A stretch of DNA of 17,753 nucleotides from an uncultured Ruminococcus sp. (GCA_902782785.1 CACZOH010000239.1:1-17753), one strand, 5' to 3'; counted from the stretch's first letter, positions 7,259 to 14,806 are shown. A program made the numbers and translations. The notes: generated from the sequence alone by a model not told the origin.

Positions 7259-8922
7259 TTTGCTTTTATCCTCATCATTCCTCCGCGCGGAAGATCTATG
7301 CGTCTTTTTGTATTTGAATTGCCTGTAAAGATCTCTTTACCGTAAAGATCGTATACGGTATAATCAAAGCATTCGTCGGTAGACGGTACGATATAATCGT
7401 AAGGTGTATCGTTGAAAACGTCCTCGCATTTACCGCACGGAGTAAACAAAGGCTCCGCATGAAGTACGGTTATTTTCTTTTCGTCGCTCTCGGCGAAAAT
7501 CACGGTATAGTTAGATTCCGGATGATACGCTCTGAATCTGCCGTGAAGAAGAATATCTCTGTTTTCCGTCCAGTATGAAACAAACCTGCCTATGATATCA
7601 AGCTGTTCTTCCGGTATCTCGGTAAGTCTTACGGAGATCTGCGGAACGGAGAACATTATATTCAAAAGCTGTCTCTGGCAATTGAGCGCGGATTCACGCT
7701 TGCCCCACAAAAGCATATCAGAATGTATCGCCGTTCCTTTGTTGACGAGGCGCAGCGCGACGATTCCGATTCTGTTAGTTATGGGATCTGCGGCGCAGTC
7801 CGCAACACGGAGCATATTGCAGCGGTTGACTATCTGCGCGCCTATATAATTCTGCCTGAACTCAAACAAAAAGTCTTTGTTTATATCAGTCATCGTCGCG
7901 TAGATCTCGTCCATAAGCAAAACCGCCGCTTCGTCAAGCGTACAGACGTCCATATCGTCGTTGTACGGCGGTATATGCTCGGCTTCCATATTGAATGCGT
8001 CTATAAAATCAAGCTTCAATCCGTCTATGCCGTAATCGTGCGCATAACGCTTCAGTATCCCTATAATATGTCTGCGTATTTCGGGATAACGTATGTCGAG
8101 CACACCCGCTCCGAAAGGTGCGTTATCGAATGCGAGCTTGTCTTTAAGCCTTACGTATTCGGGAGAATCAAAGCCGACGAAAGGGACGGCGAACCACATG
8201 AGTATCTTAATGCCGAAGCCGTGTACGCGGTCACAGAAGCCTTTGAAATCCGGAAATTTATCCTTTGCCAGCTTCCATTCGCCGCAAAGCTGATAAGAAC
8301 CGGTATTTTTGCCCTCAAACTGCCAGCCGTCGTCAAGTATAAAGGTTTTGAAGCCCATTTCAGAGGCGATCTTAAGCTCTTTTTCAAGAAGATACTGTTC
8401 AGGTTCCTGGTGGAAGTTATACCACGATGAGTAAAGCGGCAGCTCGGCGTTGTCCGGTACGGGTATCTGGCCGTCTTTAAGATACGAGCGCATCCATTCT
8501 CCCGCTTCGGTTACTGCGTCGCAGTAATCAACTGCGCGTCTGTCAACGCGCAGAAACGCGTTTTCGCTTTTTGTCTCGACTGTAAAGATTATTTCGTCGC
8601 GCTGATTAAGATCGTCGACCGAGACTGTCAGGTGCGAACGTGAAAACGTATCGGATAAAGCGACGGTAACACGGTTTACGCCCTCCGAATCCATGGTGGA
8701 GAGAAGAGGAGAACCGCACTGATAAACAGATGAAGAAGCGTTCGGGAACCACCACTGTCTTATACTGTGATCGCGTCCGCCGAGAGGCGTCCACGTACTG
8801 AAAACGCCTCTCAGCTCTTCAATCCATTTGTATTTTCCCGGTCTCGGAAGCTTGTAGATCTCTATATTTCCGGATGCGGAGACCGGTTCAAGATTTTGTT
8901 TTTTGTTCTCGTATTCTATCAT
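7255..8922 (-). CDS. GH36-like alpha-galactosidase family enzyme
   Basis: A 555-residue protein with a beta-rich N-terminal part (about 1-160), a (beta/alpha)8 barrel (about 165-450) and a C-terminal beta domain. The barrel has LDDGWQ (196-201) and DGLKLDFI, whose D305 is the expected nucleophile. D375 in LRVADCAADP is the expected acid/base. These are the hallmarks of clan GH-D (GH36 alpha-galactosidases and raffinose-synthase-like proteins). It is shorter than the roughly 730-residue typical GH36 enzymes. There is no signal peptide, so it should be cytoplasmic. I chose the ATG at 8920-8922 over 8952 because GAGG (complement of 8929-8932) is 6 nt upstream. This puts the start 1 nt after the GH99-like stop. 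Alpha-galactosidase is the likeliest activity, but related specificities are possible. Confidence 0.82.
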   Translation of the reverse strand: MIEYENKKQNLEPVSASGNIEIYKLPRPGKYKWIEELRGVFSTWTPLGGRDHSIRQWWFPNASSSVYQCGSPLLSTMDSEGVNRVTVALSDTFSRSHLTVSVDDLNQRDEIIFTVETKSENAFLRVDRRAVDYCDAVTEAGEWMRSYLKDGQIPVPDNAELPLYSSWYNFHQEPEQYLLEKELKIASEMGFKTFILDDGWQFEGKNTGSYQLCGEWKLAKDKFPDFKGFCDRVHGFGIKILMWFAVPFVGFDSPEYVRLKDKLAFDNAPFGAGVLDIRYPEIRRHIIGILKRYAHDYGIDGLKLDFIDAFNMEAEHIPPYNDDMDVCTLDEAAVLLMDEIYATMTDINKDFLFEFRQNYIGAQIVNRCNMLRVADCAADPITNRIGIVALRLVNKGTAIHSDMLLWGKRESALNCQRQLLNIMFSVPQISVRLTEIPEEQLDIIGRFVSYWTENRDILLHGRFRAYHPESNYTVIFAESDEKKITVLHAEPLFTPCGKCEDVFNDTPYDYIVPSTDECFDYTVYDLYGKEIFTGNSNTKRRIDLPRGGMMRIKAK

Positions 8923-8923
8923 T

Positions 8924-10492
8924 TCAAACCTCAAATTTATAGATGAAATCAAGTCTTCCGAGAGGCGCGACGTCGCCGTTATCGTAGAAATCTTCCACTC
9001 TTACGTATTTATCCGTGCTGTCCGCGGCTTTGAAGCATATCGTATCTGCGTCAGTCAGAGCTTTTACGGGAAGCTCGTATGTGACGGATTTGTCTTTGAT
9101 ATCGGCTTTTAACTCCCCTGTTTTTTCTCGTATGAAATTTTTATCAAGTGAATATATGCCGTTTGCGGTCAACACGAATTTTCCTTTTTCCGTCGTTATG
9201 AAAAGGACCATAAAATCACCGTCGCCTTGAATAAGCTTATCGTTTGCGTCGATCTTAAAACTTACGTTTTCTTTATCCTTTATAACGGTAATACCCGTTA
9301 TCGCGTTTCTGCCGGTATTATTCGTATAATGCGTGCCGTAGCCGTCGTTATCGCGGTGAATTGCACCGTCCGTCGTCGACGGATAATACGCCGCTTCGCC
9401 GTTTTTATGAACGGGTATTTTTGCAAAGCCCTTGTATTTTCTTACGTATGAAACAAGGAGCATATAATAATTGTCAAAATAGCCGTCTCTCATCATTTCA
9501 AGATCGCGGCTGTATTCGCAGTTGCAGAGGTCGACAAATCTTATGGGACGCTCGGGCGTGCCCTGCCAGCGTCCGGCGATCCATTCGTTCCAGCCCGTGA
9601 CGAGAACAACGGGCGGATCGGCTTCTATCGCGCGGTCAAACTGCTCAGAGAAATTGTAGCCGTAATTTATCGCTCCATCCGTCTTGTCGTTTTCGCCGTT
9701 GTGGAAGGCTCTGCCTCTGTTTGCGGTCTCGCCGTATAAAACGGAGTCTCCGAACATTATCTGCGGATGCTGTGCTACGGATACGTTTATCACCTCGTCC
9801 TCGCCTTTCATATTCTTGAAAACTCTCTGCGGACGTACGAAATCCATCCACGGCCAACCGCCGATCTTATCGGGCTCGTTAGGCCATTGAGATTTTTTGA
9901 TATCGAAAAACTCGCGGCATTCTTCCGAGCATTCCTCCTCAATAGCTATAATGAGAGGTTTTTTGTCGAATACGTACCAAGTATCGGGGCAGAAGTTCTG
10001 TTTATAGATAGCGTCGTATATCTTCTGTACGGTTTTTCCGGACTGTGTGTTCGTATAAAACATCACGCGCGGGATCTTGAAACCCTGGTCGTGGTATTCC
10101 TGAAGTACGGACATGACCTTTTTTGCGTTTTTCTCGTATATAACGGCGTTTGTAGTGTCAAAATACAGAAAGTCAATATCAGCCTCCATCAAAAGCTTCA
10201 TATGCTTCCTTATTACCCATTCGTCGTCGGAGTAATAGTAGCCGTAAAACGGCTCGCCCCAGTGGTGCATTTGTCCGATATCGCCCCAAACGTCAAAACG
10301 TTTGCCGGCGTCGGGGTGTTCGGCAATGATTTTAGTAATATCGAGCGGTGCGTGTCTTCCGTGTTCTCCGCACCATAAAAAGTAGAATATACCGACCTGT
10401 CTGTTCTTTCTCGGCAAAGACAAGCCGTCAACGGGAGTTTTTCTTCCGAGAGCGTCAACGCCGTATAGAAGTCCGTTTGAAAGGTCCTTCAT
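8924..10492 (-). CDS. GH71/GH99-like glycoside hydrolase (WNEW-motif protein)
   Basis: A 522-residue protein with no signal peptide. The N-terminal two thirds look like the GH71/GH99/WbsX-type barrel: QVGIFYFLWCGEHG (32-45), HHWGEPFYGYYYSDDEWVIRKH (about 76-97), DFLYFDTTN (107-115) and VLVTGWNEWIAGRW (296-309). E303 in WNEW is a reasonable catalytic candidate because GH99 enzymes have their catalytic glutamates in a comparable motif. About 375-522 is a beta-rich domain, possibly carbohydrate-binding, ending in DNGDVAPLGRLDF. In this superfamily known activities are endo-alpha-mannosidase or alpha-1,3-glucanase, but the substrate here is unknown. The start is fixed by GGAGG 6 nt before the ATG. 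It is first in the three-gene glycosidase operon. Confidence 0.72.
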   Translation of the reverse strand: MKDLSNGLLYGVDALGRKTPVDGLSLPRKNRQVGIFYFLWCGEHGRHAPLDITKIIAEHPDAGKRFDVWGDIGQMHHWGEPFYGYYYSDDEWVIRKHMKLLMEADIDFLYFDTTNAVIYEKNAKKVMSVLQEYHDQGFKIPRVMFYTNTQSGKTVQKIYDAIYKQNFCPDTWYVFDKKPLIIAIEEECSEECREFFDIKKSQWPNEPDKIGGWPWMDFVRPQRVFKNMKGEDEVINVSVAQHPQIMFGDSVLYGETANRGRAFHNGENDKTDGAINYGYNFSEQFDRAIEADPPVVLVTGWNEWIAGRWQGTPERPIRFVDLCNCEYSRDLEMMRDGYFDNYYMLLVSYVRKYKGFAKIPVHKNGEAAYYPSTTDGAIHRDNDGYGTHYTNNTGRNAITGITVIKDKENVSFKIDANDKLIQGDGDFMVLFITTEKGKFVLTANGIYSLDKNFIREKTGELKADIKDKSVTYELPVKALTDADTICFKAADSTDKYVRVEDFYDNGDVAPLGRLDFIYKFEV

Positions 10493-10518
10493 AATACACC
10501 TCCAAGGCTTTTTTCTTT

Positions 10519-10547
10519 ATAATACCATAAAATAAAGCAAAAAGCAA
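10519..10547 (-). promoter_or_regulatory. Putative promoter of the glycosidase operon
   Basis: On the minus strand TTGCTT (complement of 10542-10547) and TATTAT (complement of 10519-10524) are 17 nt apart, with the -10 about 27 nt before the ATG. The -35 is a moderate match, which would suit a gene set that needs an activator, but that is inference. Confidence 0.55.
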
Positions 10548-10558
10548 GGTTTTAAACA

Positions 10559-10598
10559 ATAAAAATAATATTTTCGGTTGACATCGTATTATTTTTAT
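10559..10598. repeat. 11-bp AT-only inverted repeat around a promoter -35
   Basis: ATAAAAATAAT (10559-10569) and ATTATTTTTAT (10588-10598) are perfect inverted copies with an 18-nt spacer holding the TTGACA of the rightward promoter. It may be an operator or a chance match in AT-rich DNA. Confidence 0.35.
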
Positions 10599-10606
10599 GA
10601 TAAAAT
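10578..10606 (+). promoter_or_regulatory. Sigma-A type promoter for the small membrane protein and birA
   Basis: A perfect TTGACA (10578-10583) and TAAAAT (10601-10606) are separated by 17 nt. The -10 lies 28 nt before the ATG at 10635, which has a strong AGGAGG at 10621-10626. Confidence 0.8.
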
Positions 10607-10634
10607 CAAAACATAAAGCAAGGAGGATTCAAAT

Positions 10635-10919
10635 ATGAGCAAACAATATAACGTTCCGGCAGAATATCAGCCTATCTCGATGTGGGGATATTTCGGTTAT
10701 TCGCTTCTTTTCAGCATACCTGTCGTCGGATTTATCATAATATGCGTTTTCTCGTTCGGCGGTACGAGAAATATAAACAAGCGTAATTTTGCCCGTTCTT
10801 ATTTCTGCGGTTTTATAATAGCCGTCGTTATAATCGCTTTTGCGATGCTGATAGCTTTTCTCACGGGCGGCGTATCCGCTTTTTCATCATGGCTCAGTTC
10901 AATATTCCGGTCTCAATAA
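10635..10919 (+). CDS. Small membrane protein of unknown function, two helices
   Basis: 94 residues with two predicted membrane helices (about 17-41 and 55-77), joined by a basic loop with RNINKRNFARSY. A polar N-terminus (MSKQYNVPAEYQPIS) and an amphipathic C-terminal tail flank them. I do not recognise a named family. Small Firmicutes membrane proteins with a similar WGYFGY...N-x-RNFAR pattern seem familiar, but no function is known to me. It has a strong promoter and an ideal ribosome binding site 8 nt before the ATG, so it is probably well expressed. birA begins 17 nt after its stop, so it is the first gene of a short operon. Confidence 0.85.
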   Translation: MSKQYNVPAEYQPISMWGYFGYSLLFSIPVVGFIIICVFSFGGTRNINKRNFARSYFCGFIIAVVIIAFAMLIAFLTGGVSAFSSWLSSIFRSQ

Positions 10920-10925
10920 ACCGGA
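10906..10925 (+). other. Intercistronic hairpin over the stop codon before birA
   Basis: TCCGGT (10906-10911) pairs perfectly with ACCGGA (10920-10925) around an 8-nt loop that contains the TAA stop of the membrane-protein gene. No T-run follows, so it is not an intrinsic terminator. It ends 11 nt before the birA ATG, which lacks a clear Shine-Dalgarno sequence. It might affect birA translation or mRNA processing. Confidence 0.4.
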
Positions 10926-10936
10926 CGTGACAACTT

Positions 10937-11617
10937 ATGACAATAAAAAAAGAGTATTACAAAAGCTTACCTTCAACAAACGACACGGCTAAGCTCAAAG
11001 CGTCAAACGGTGCGCCCGAGGGTACGTTGATAATAGCAGAACGTCAAACCAAAGGCAGAGGCAGAGTCGGTCACACGTTTTTTTCTCCCGCGGGAGGAAT
11101 ATATATGAGCCTTATACTTCGTCCGTCTTTTTCCGATTATACCGTGATAACTCCGGCGGCCGCGTCGGCTGTCTGCCGCGCGCTTGAAGATCTCGGCTTT
11201 GACTGCGGTATCAAGTGGGTAAACGATATTTATCTGACGGGGAAAAAGGTGTGCGGAATATTGACCGAAGCAAACGTTAATGAAGGCTGGGCTGTGCTCG
11301 GAATCGGCATAAACACGATTTGCCCCGGGAAAGACGCGCCGGATATAGCCGGCTGGCTGTACGACGGAGAAACAGCTGATAACGACGCTGTGACTGACGC
11401 CGTTCTTTACAGGTTTACCGAAATCTACGAAAATCTTCCGGATATAGGTTTTATAGATCATTACAGAAAAAAAAGCTGCCTTAAAGGCAGGACGCTTCTG
11501 ATAAACGGCTATGAATATAAATATGAATATATAGACGATGATTTCGGACTTGTAGTCTCACAAAACGGCAAAACCGTGAAATTCAAGAGCGGAGAAGTCA
11601 GTATTAAACCGTTATGA
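10937..11617 (+). CDS. birA: Biotin--[acetyl-CoA-carboxylase] ligase, no DNA-binding domain
   Basis: Activates biotin with ATP to biotinoyl-AMP and transfers it to a lysine of biotin-dependent carboxylases, in the cytoplasm. The 226-residue protein has the biotin-loop motif GRGRVGH (40-46), the S-P-x-GG-x-YMSLILRP strand, KWVND (93-97), KKVCGIL (103-109) and GIGIN (122-126), plus a short C-terminal SH3-like domain (about 180-226). The N-terminal winged-helix domain of bifunctional BirA is absent, so it is a class I, non-repressor ligase. The start is the first ATG in frame just before the conserved YYKSLPSTNDTA, but no good Shine-Dalgarno precedes it. Its TGA overlaps the next ATG (ATGA). Confidence 0.92.
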   Translation: MTIKKEYYKSLPSTNDTAKLKASNGAPEGTLIIAERQTKGRGRVGHTFFSPAGGIYMSLILRPSFSDYTVITPAAASAVCRALEDLGFDCGIKWVNDIYLTGKKVCGILTEANVNEGWAVLGIGINTICPGKDAPDIAGWLYDGETADNDAVTDAVLYRFTEIYENLPDIGFIDHYRKKSCLKGRTLLINGYEYKYEYIDDDFGLVVSQNGKTVKFKSGEVSIKPL

Positions 11618-12381
11618 ATGATAAAGAACTGAAAGATATCTGGAAAAATGTAGAAAAAGAAGCATTTATAACAGGCTGGGATTTTTCTCATATAGAAGGA
11701 AAATATGAGGAAGAAGATCATTTTCCGTGGAATTACGCAGATGAAATATCAAACGTGCTGTCTTCCGACAAAAAGCTTCTTGACATAGATACGGGCGGAG
11801 GTGAGTTTCTTTTATCTCTCGGACATCCGTTTGACAAAACGTCTGCAACGGAGGGTTACGCGCCGAATGTGGAGCTTTGCAAAAAGCGTCTGATCCCCCT
11901 CGGAATAGATTTCAGAGAACTTACCGATTATAAAAACTCCGGGTTTGAAAACGGTGAATTTGACGTCGTGATCAACCGACACGGCGACTTTGACGCAAAA
12001 GAGCTTTACAGAATTATCAAACCCGGCGGATATTTCATCACTCAACAGGTCGGAGAGGACAACGACAGAGATATAGTACGGTTTCTTATGCCGGATAATC
12101 CCAAACCGTTTCCCGGACACAATTTGAAAAACAACGTAAAAAAGCTTACCGACGCCGGATTTACCGTTATTAAAGCGGAAGAATGTTTTTCTCCCATAAG
12201 ATTTTTCGATACCTGCGCGCTTGTGTGGTTTGCAAAAATAATCGAATGGGAATTCGACGGTTTTTCCGTTGAAAAATGCTTTGACAAACTTCTTTCGGTC
12301 GAGAAGATAATCAGAGAAAAAGGCAGCTTTAACGGTACGACGCATAGATTTTTTATAAAAGCGAAAAAAGCAGAGAAGTGA
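11614..12381 (+). CDS. Class I SAM-dependent methyltransferase, substrate unknown
   Basis: A 255-residue cytoplasmic protein with a Rossmann methyltransferase core. Motif I is LLDIDTGGGEF (55-65), followed by an acidic residue (E80) at the end of strand 2, FDVVINRHG (116-124) and the post-motif ELYRIIKPGGYFITQQVG (130-147). The N-terminal GWDFSHIEGKY and PWNY segments are typical of a Firmicutes group of uncharacterised methyltransferases with the same DTGGGEF motif. The substrate cannot be read from the sequence. Translation is probably coupled to birA through the ATGA at 11614-11617, but a functional link is not evident. It ends 10 bp from the convergent sensor gene, and I see no terminator between them. 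Confidence 0.85.
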   Translation: MNDKELKDIWKNVEKEAFITGWDFSHIEGKYEEEDHFPWNYADEISNVLSSDKKLLDIDTGGGEFLLSLGHPFDKTSATEGYAPNVELCKKRLIPLGIDFRELTDYKNSGFENGEFDVVINRHGDFDAKELYRIIKPGGYFITQQVGEDNDRDIVRFLMPDNPKPFPGHNLKNNVKKLTDAGFTVIKAEECFSPIRFFDTCALVWFAKIIEWEFDGFSVEKCFDKLLSVEKIIREKGSFNGTTHRFFIKAKKAEK

Positions 12382-12391
12382 TATATCCCTG

Positions 12392-14344
12392 TTACAGACC
12401 AGATTGATTTCTTTGGAGAATACTGTGAACTGTTTCTTTTATAATGGCTTTGTCTATCGGCTCCGTTATGTAATCTTCGATTCCCAGGTCTTTTACGCGC
12501 TGTATTATCTCTTTGTTTTTATCCCCTGTCAACAGTATGGCGGGGGTTGCTTTTTTTGCTTGTATATTCTGATACAGCGTAAAACCGTCCGTATCCGGTA
12601 ATTTCAAATCCATTATTACAAGGGAAATTTCTGTTTTGTCAATAATATCAAGCGCTTCGTCTCCCGTCTGAGAACAGATAACGTTTACCTCCATATCGGA
12701 TAATATCTGCGTCATCTGAGCCATAACGGCTTCGTCCGCGGACGCCAAAAGAACGTTTTTGACTCCCGCGTCTATTTGTCTGAATTTGTACTGCTTGTCC
12801 TCGTCAATAATCTGTATCATTATATCCGCAATTTCCGGGTCAAACTGACTGCCTTTTCCTTGCAGGAATTCTTCACGAACAACTCCTTGAGGCAGGGCGC
12901 TGCGGTAGCTTCTGTCGCTTGTCATCGCGTCGTATGAATCCGCCACGGCAATAATACGGGCAATTTCCGGTATATCCTGTCCCTTAAGACCGTTAGGATA
13001 ACCGTTTCCGTCATATCGCTCGTGGTGATATTTTGCACCGTATCTGACCCTGTCGTCTTCATGGATTCCGCGCAGGATATGGTATCCGCTTATCGTATGT
13101 ATCTTTATCTGCTCGAATTCATCCTCCGTGAGCTTTCCGGGCTTATTGATAACTCCCTCGGGCACGCGGATTTTTCCTATATCGTGAAGCACGCCGGCGT
13201 AATAAACAATCTGCTGTTCTTCCTCGGATTTTCCCATTCTGCGCGCAAGCTCAACCGCGTACCCCGCCACTCTGTGAGAATGACCGCTCGTATAACGGTC
13301 CTTTGCGTCAATGGTGGTCGCCAGCGACCGCGTGACGTTCATGTTTGTTATCTTCGCCCTCTTTATACTGTCCTGCTTTCTTAACTGAATATTCAGTTTA
13401 TTTAAAATGCGGGCAAGGAAAGCGGATATTAAGATACCGAAGATAACCGCGATAAACGCGGCTATAACAAAGCCTCTGATAAGTCCGCTGACGCTGCGCA
13501 AAAGCTCGTTTCTGTCCGTAGCTATTCCCACGTGCCAGCCGGTATTGTTCATACGCGCAATAACGATACCGCGCGTCACTCCGTCGTAGTCCTTTAAATA
13601 AACGGTTTCCTTTGAATCGGATAAGATTTTGTCCACAACCTCGGCGTATGGAGAACCGGGAATCGCAAGTGCGTGTATGGGAGTGTCGTCATACGTGTAC
13701 GCCTCGTACGGATGTACTATCATACCCATATTCTGATCCACCAGAAATGCGTAGCCGTTTGCCGCCACGTCAGCGTTGCCTACAATATCTATAAGCGTAC
13801 TCACGAAAAAATCCGCCGCTAAAATACCCTGTAATTCTTCGTCCTTATAAACCGCTTTTGAGATGGTTATAATGGAATATCCCGAATCAGAATCCTTATA
13901 CGGCGTTGAATAATAAAGCTCTTTCGTTTCAGCGGCGACGGTAAACCAGTCTCTTTCGTGCGCATAATCCATTGAGCCGTCCGGAATAAAATCGGTTGCG
14001 CATGCCATACTGTTATCCGGATACGTAAAATAAATATCGTACATATATCCGGTGTTCAGGCGTTCGAAGCTTTCGGAAAGATAGGCGTGAAAAGCATTAT
14101 AGTCCTTTTCATATACGCCGTTCATCGAAATTTCAACAGACAGCGTTTCAACAATAGTCGCCTGAGTGTTAAGCAGCGCGGTCAGCTCCTGGGCGTATTT
14201 TTCCGCCTGGACGCTGTAGCTTGCCTCAAGCTCGGAGGCCATCGTATCCTTTGCCCTGCCGTAGCTTATCATCAAGAGCAGTCCAGAGCTTATCAGCACT
14301 ACAACGGCTATCATTATTGTTATTTTCAAATGCATGCTTTTCAT
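12392..14344 (-). CDS. dCache sensor, HD-GYP phosphodiesterase with C-terminal receiver domain
   Basis: A 650-residue membrane signalling protein. Helix 1 (about 8-27) and helix 2 (about 291-312) bracket an extracellular dCache-like sensor (YYSTPYKDSDSGYSIITISKAV at about 144-165). No HAMP is evident. The HD-GYP domain (about 335-515) has HD at 387-388, HHERYDGNGYP (440-450) and the following DIPEIARIIAVADSYDAMTSDR, so it probably hydrolyses cyclic di-GMP. A receiver domain (about 528-645) has D579 in VIMDLKLPD and T606, but the usual lysine before the proline is E628 (YITEPID) and the N-terminal acidic pair is weakened (ASADE). Receiver after HD-GYP is the reverse of the common order. The start has GGGGAG 9 nt upstream. 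The ligand is unknown. Confidence 0.9.
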   Translation of the reverse strand: MKSMHLKITIMIAVVVLISSGLLLMISYGRAKDTMASELEASYSVQAEKYAQELTALLNTQATIVETLSVEISMNGVYEKDYNAFHAYLSESFERLNTGYMYDIYFTYPDNSMACATDFIPDGSMDYAHERDWFTVAAETKELYYSTPYKDSDSGYSIITISKAVYKDEELQGILAADFFVSTLIDIVGNADVAANGYAFLVDQNMGMIVHPYEAYTYDDTPIHALAIPGSPYAEVVDKILSDSKETVYLKDYDGVTRGIVIARMNNTGWHVGIATDRNELLRSVSGLIRGFVIAAFIAVIFGILISAFLARILNKLNIQLRKQDSIKRAKITNMNVTRSLATTIDAKDRYTSGHSHRVAGYAVELARRMGKSEEEQQIVYYAGVLHDIGKIRVPEGVINKPGKLTEDEFEQIKIHTISGYHILRGIHEDDRVRYGAKYHHERYDGNGYPNGLKGQDIPEIARIIAVADSYDAMTSDRSYRSALPQGVVREEFLQGKGSQFDPEIADIMIQIIDEDKQYKFRQIDAGVKNVLLASADEAVMAQMTQILSDMEVNVICSQTGDEALDIIDKTEISLVIMDLKLPDTDGFTLYQNIQAKKATPAILLTGDKNKEIIQRVKDLGIEDYITEPIDKAIIKETVHSILQRNQSGL

Positions 14345-14366
14345 TTGAATTTACTCCCCGACGAAA

Positions 14367-14384
14367 AGTGTCTTTTGAGTGTCT
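14367..14384. repeat. Direct heptamer repeat upstream of the HD-GYP gene
   Basis: AGTGTCT occurs at 14367-14373 and 14378-14384, an 11-bp period (one helical turn), 23-40 bp upstream of the start codon. It could be a tandem protein-binding site. Two copies are weak evidence. Confidence 0.3.
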
Positions 14385-14453
14385 GATTCCGTGCAGATGC
14401 CGATAGTTTTTCGCTTTGAAAACGTAAAGCTTTGAGTATTATTTTTAATTTTA

Positions 14454-14803
14454 TGGAGATGAGGGGAATCGAACCCCTGTCCGAAAAGTCATCCTCGGGA
14501 CTTTCTACGGGCGTATCGCGTCAACTGAATTTCCCCTCGTCAAGCGCCGGCGCGCAGGCTTTTGACTTGGGTATCTTTTTTCTTTATGGCCGCTTCAAAA
14601 GAAAACAGGCGGCGCACATTTACCACTGTGTCACGCCCGCATCACGGCCGTGGTCCTCCGTGAAGGGACGCTCGCGCACTCAGGCAGCGAGAGCTACTTT
14701 ATTAGTGTTAGCGTTTATATTTAAAACTACGGCTTTTATAGAGGTACCGCACCTCTGCCCGCTTATCCGGATTCCGGCTCCCCGTCGAAACCTTTACATC
14801 CCC
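14454..14803 (-). ncRNA. ssrA: tmRNA (transfer-messenger RNA)
   Basis: About 350 nt. On the minus strand the 5' end reads GGGGATGTAAAGGTTTCGAC and the 3' end has the T-arm GGGGTTCGATTCCCC followed by CATCTCCA with an encoded CCA. GGGGATG pairs with CATCTCC to form a 7-bp acceptor stem with one G-U. This fits a one-piece tmRNA that carries alanine and rescues stalled ribosomes with SmpB. The tag reading frame lies at 14680-14712. Its 5' end is only 3 nt after the smpB stop, and I see no good promoter of its own, so it is probably cotranscribed with smpB and released by processing. No intrinsic terminator is visible before the HD-GYP gene 110 nt downstream. Confidence 0.97.
14680..14712 (-). 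other. ssrA: tmRNA proteolysis-tag reading frame
   Basis: Inside ssrA, the frame from a GCT resume codon (14710-14712) to TGA (14680-14682) encodes ANTNKVALAA. Adding the alanine from the charged tmRNA gives AANTNKVALAA. The ALAA end is the standard degron for ClpXP-type proteases. The resume codon is inferred from other clostridial tags that start with Ala after an AAAC-rich stretch. Confidence 0.85.
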
Positions 14804-14806
14804 GTG

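Noticed and set aside
7723..8430. 235-residue + strand open frame
   Set aside because: Antisense to the GH36-like gene, whose catalytic motifs are intact. No ribosome binding site or family features.
8923..8952. N-terminal extension of the GH36-like gene
   Set aside because: The internal ATG at 8922 has GAGG 6 nt upstream and gives a 1-nt gap to the previous gene. The longer start would overlap it by 29 bp.
9767..10378. 203-residue + strand open frame
   Set aside because: Antisense to the GH71/GH99-like gene across its conserved core. A product of codon bias.
11812..12345. 177-residue - strand open frame
   Set aside because: Antisense to the methyltransferase with its SAM motifs. No supporting signals.
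14415..14440. GCTTT/AAAGC hairpin downstream of tmRNA as terminator
   Set aside because: Only a 5-bp stem, and on the minus strand it is followed by A-rich rather than T-rich sequence.
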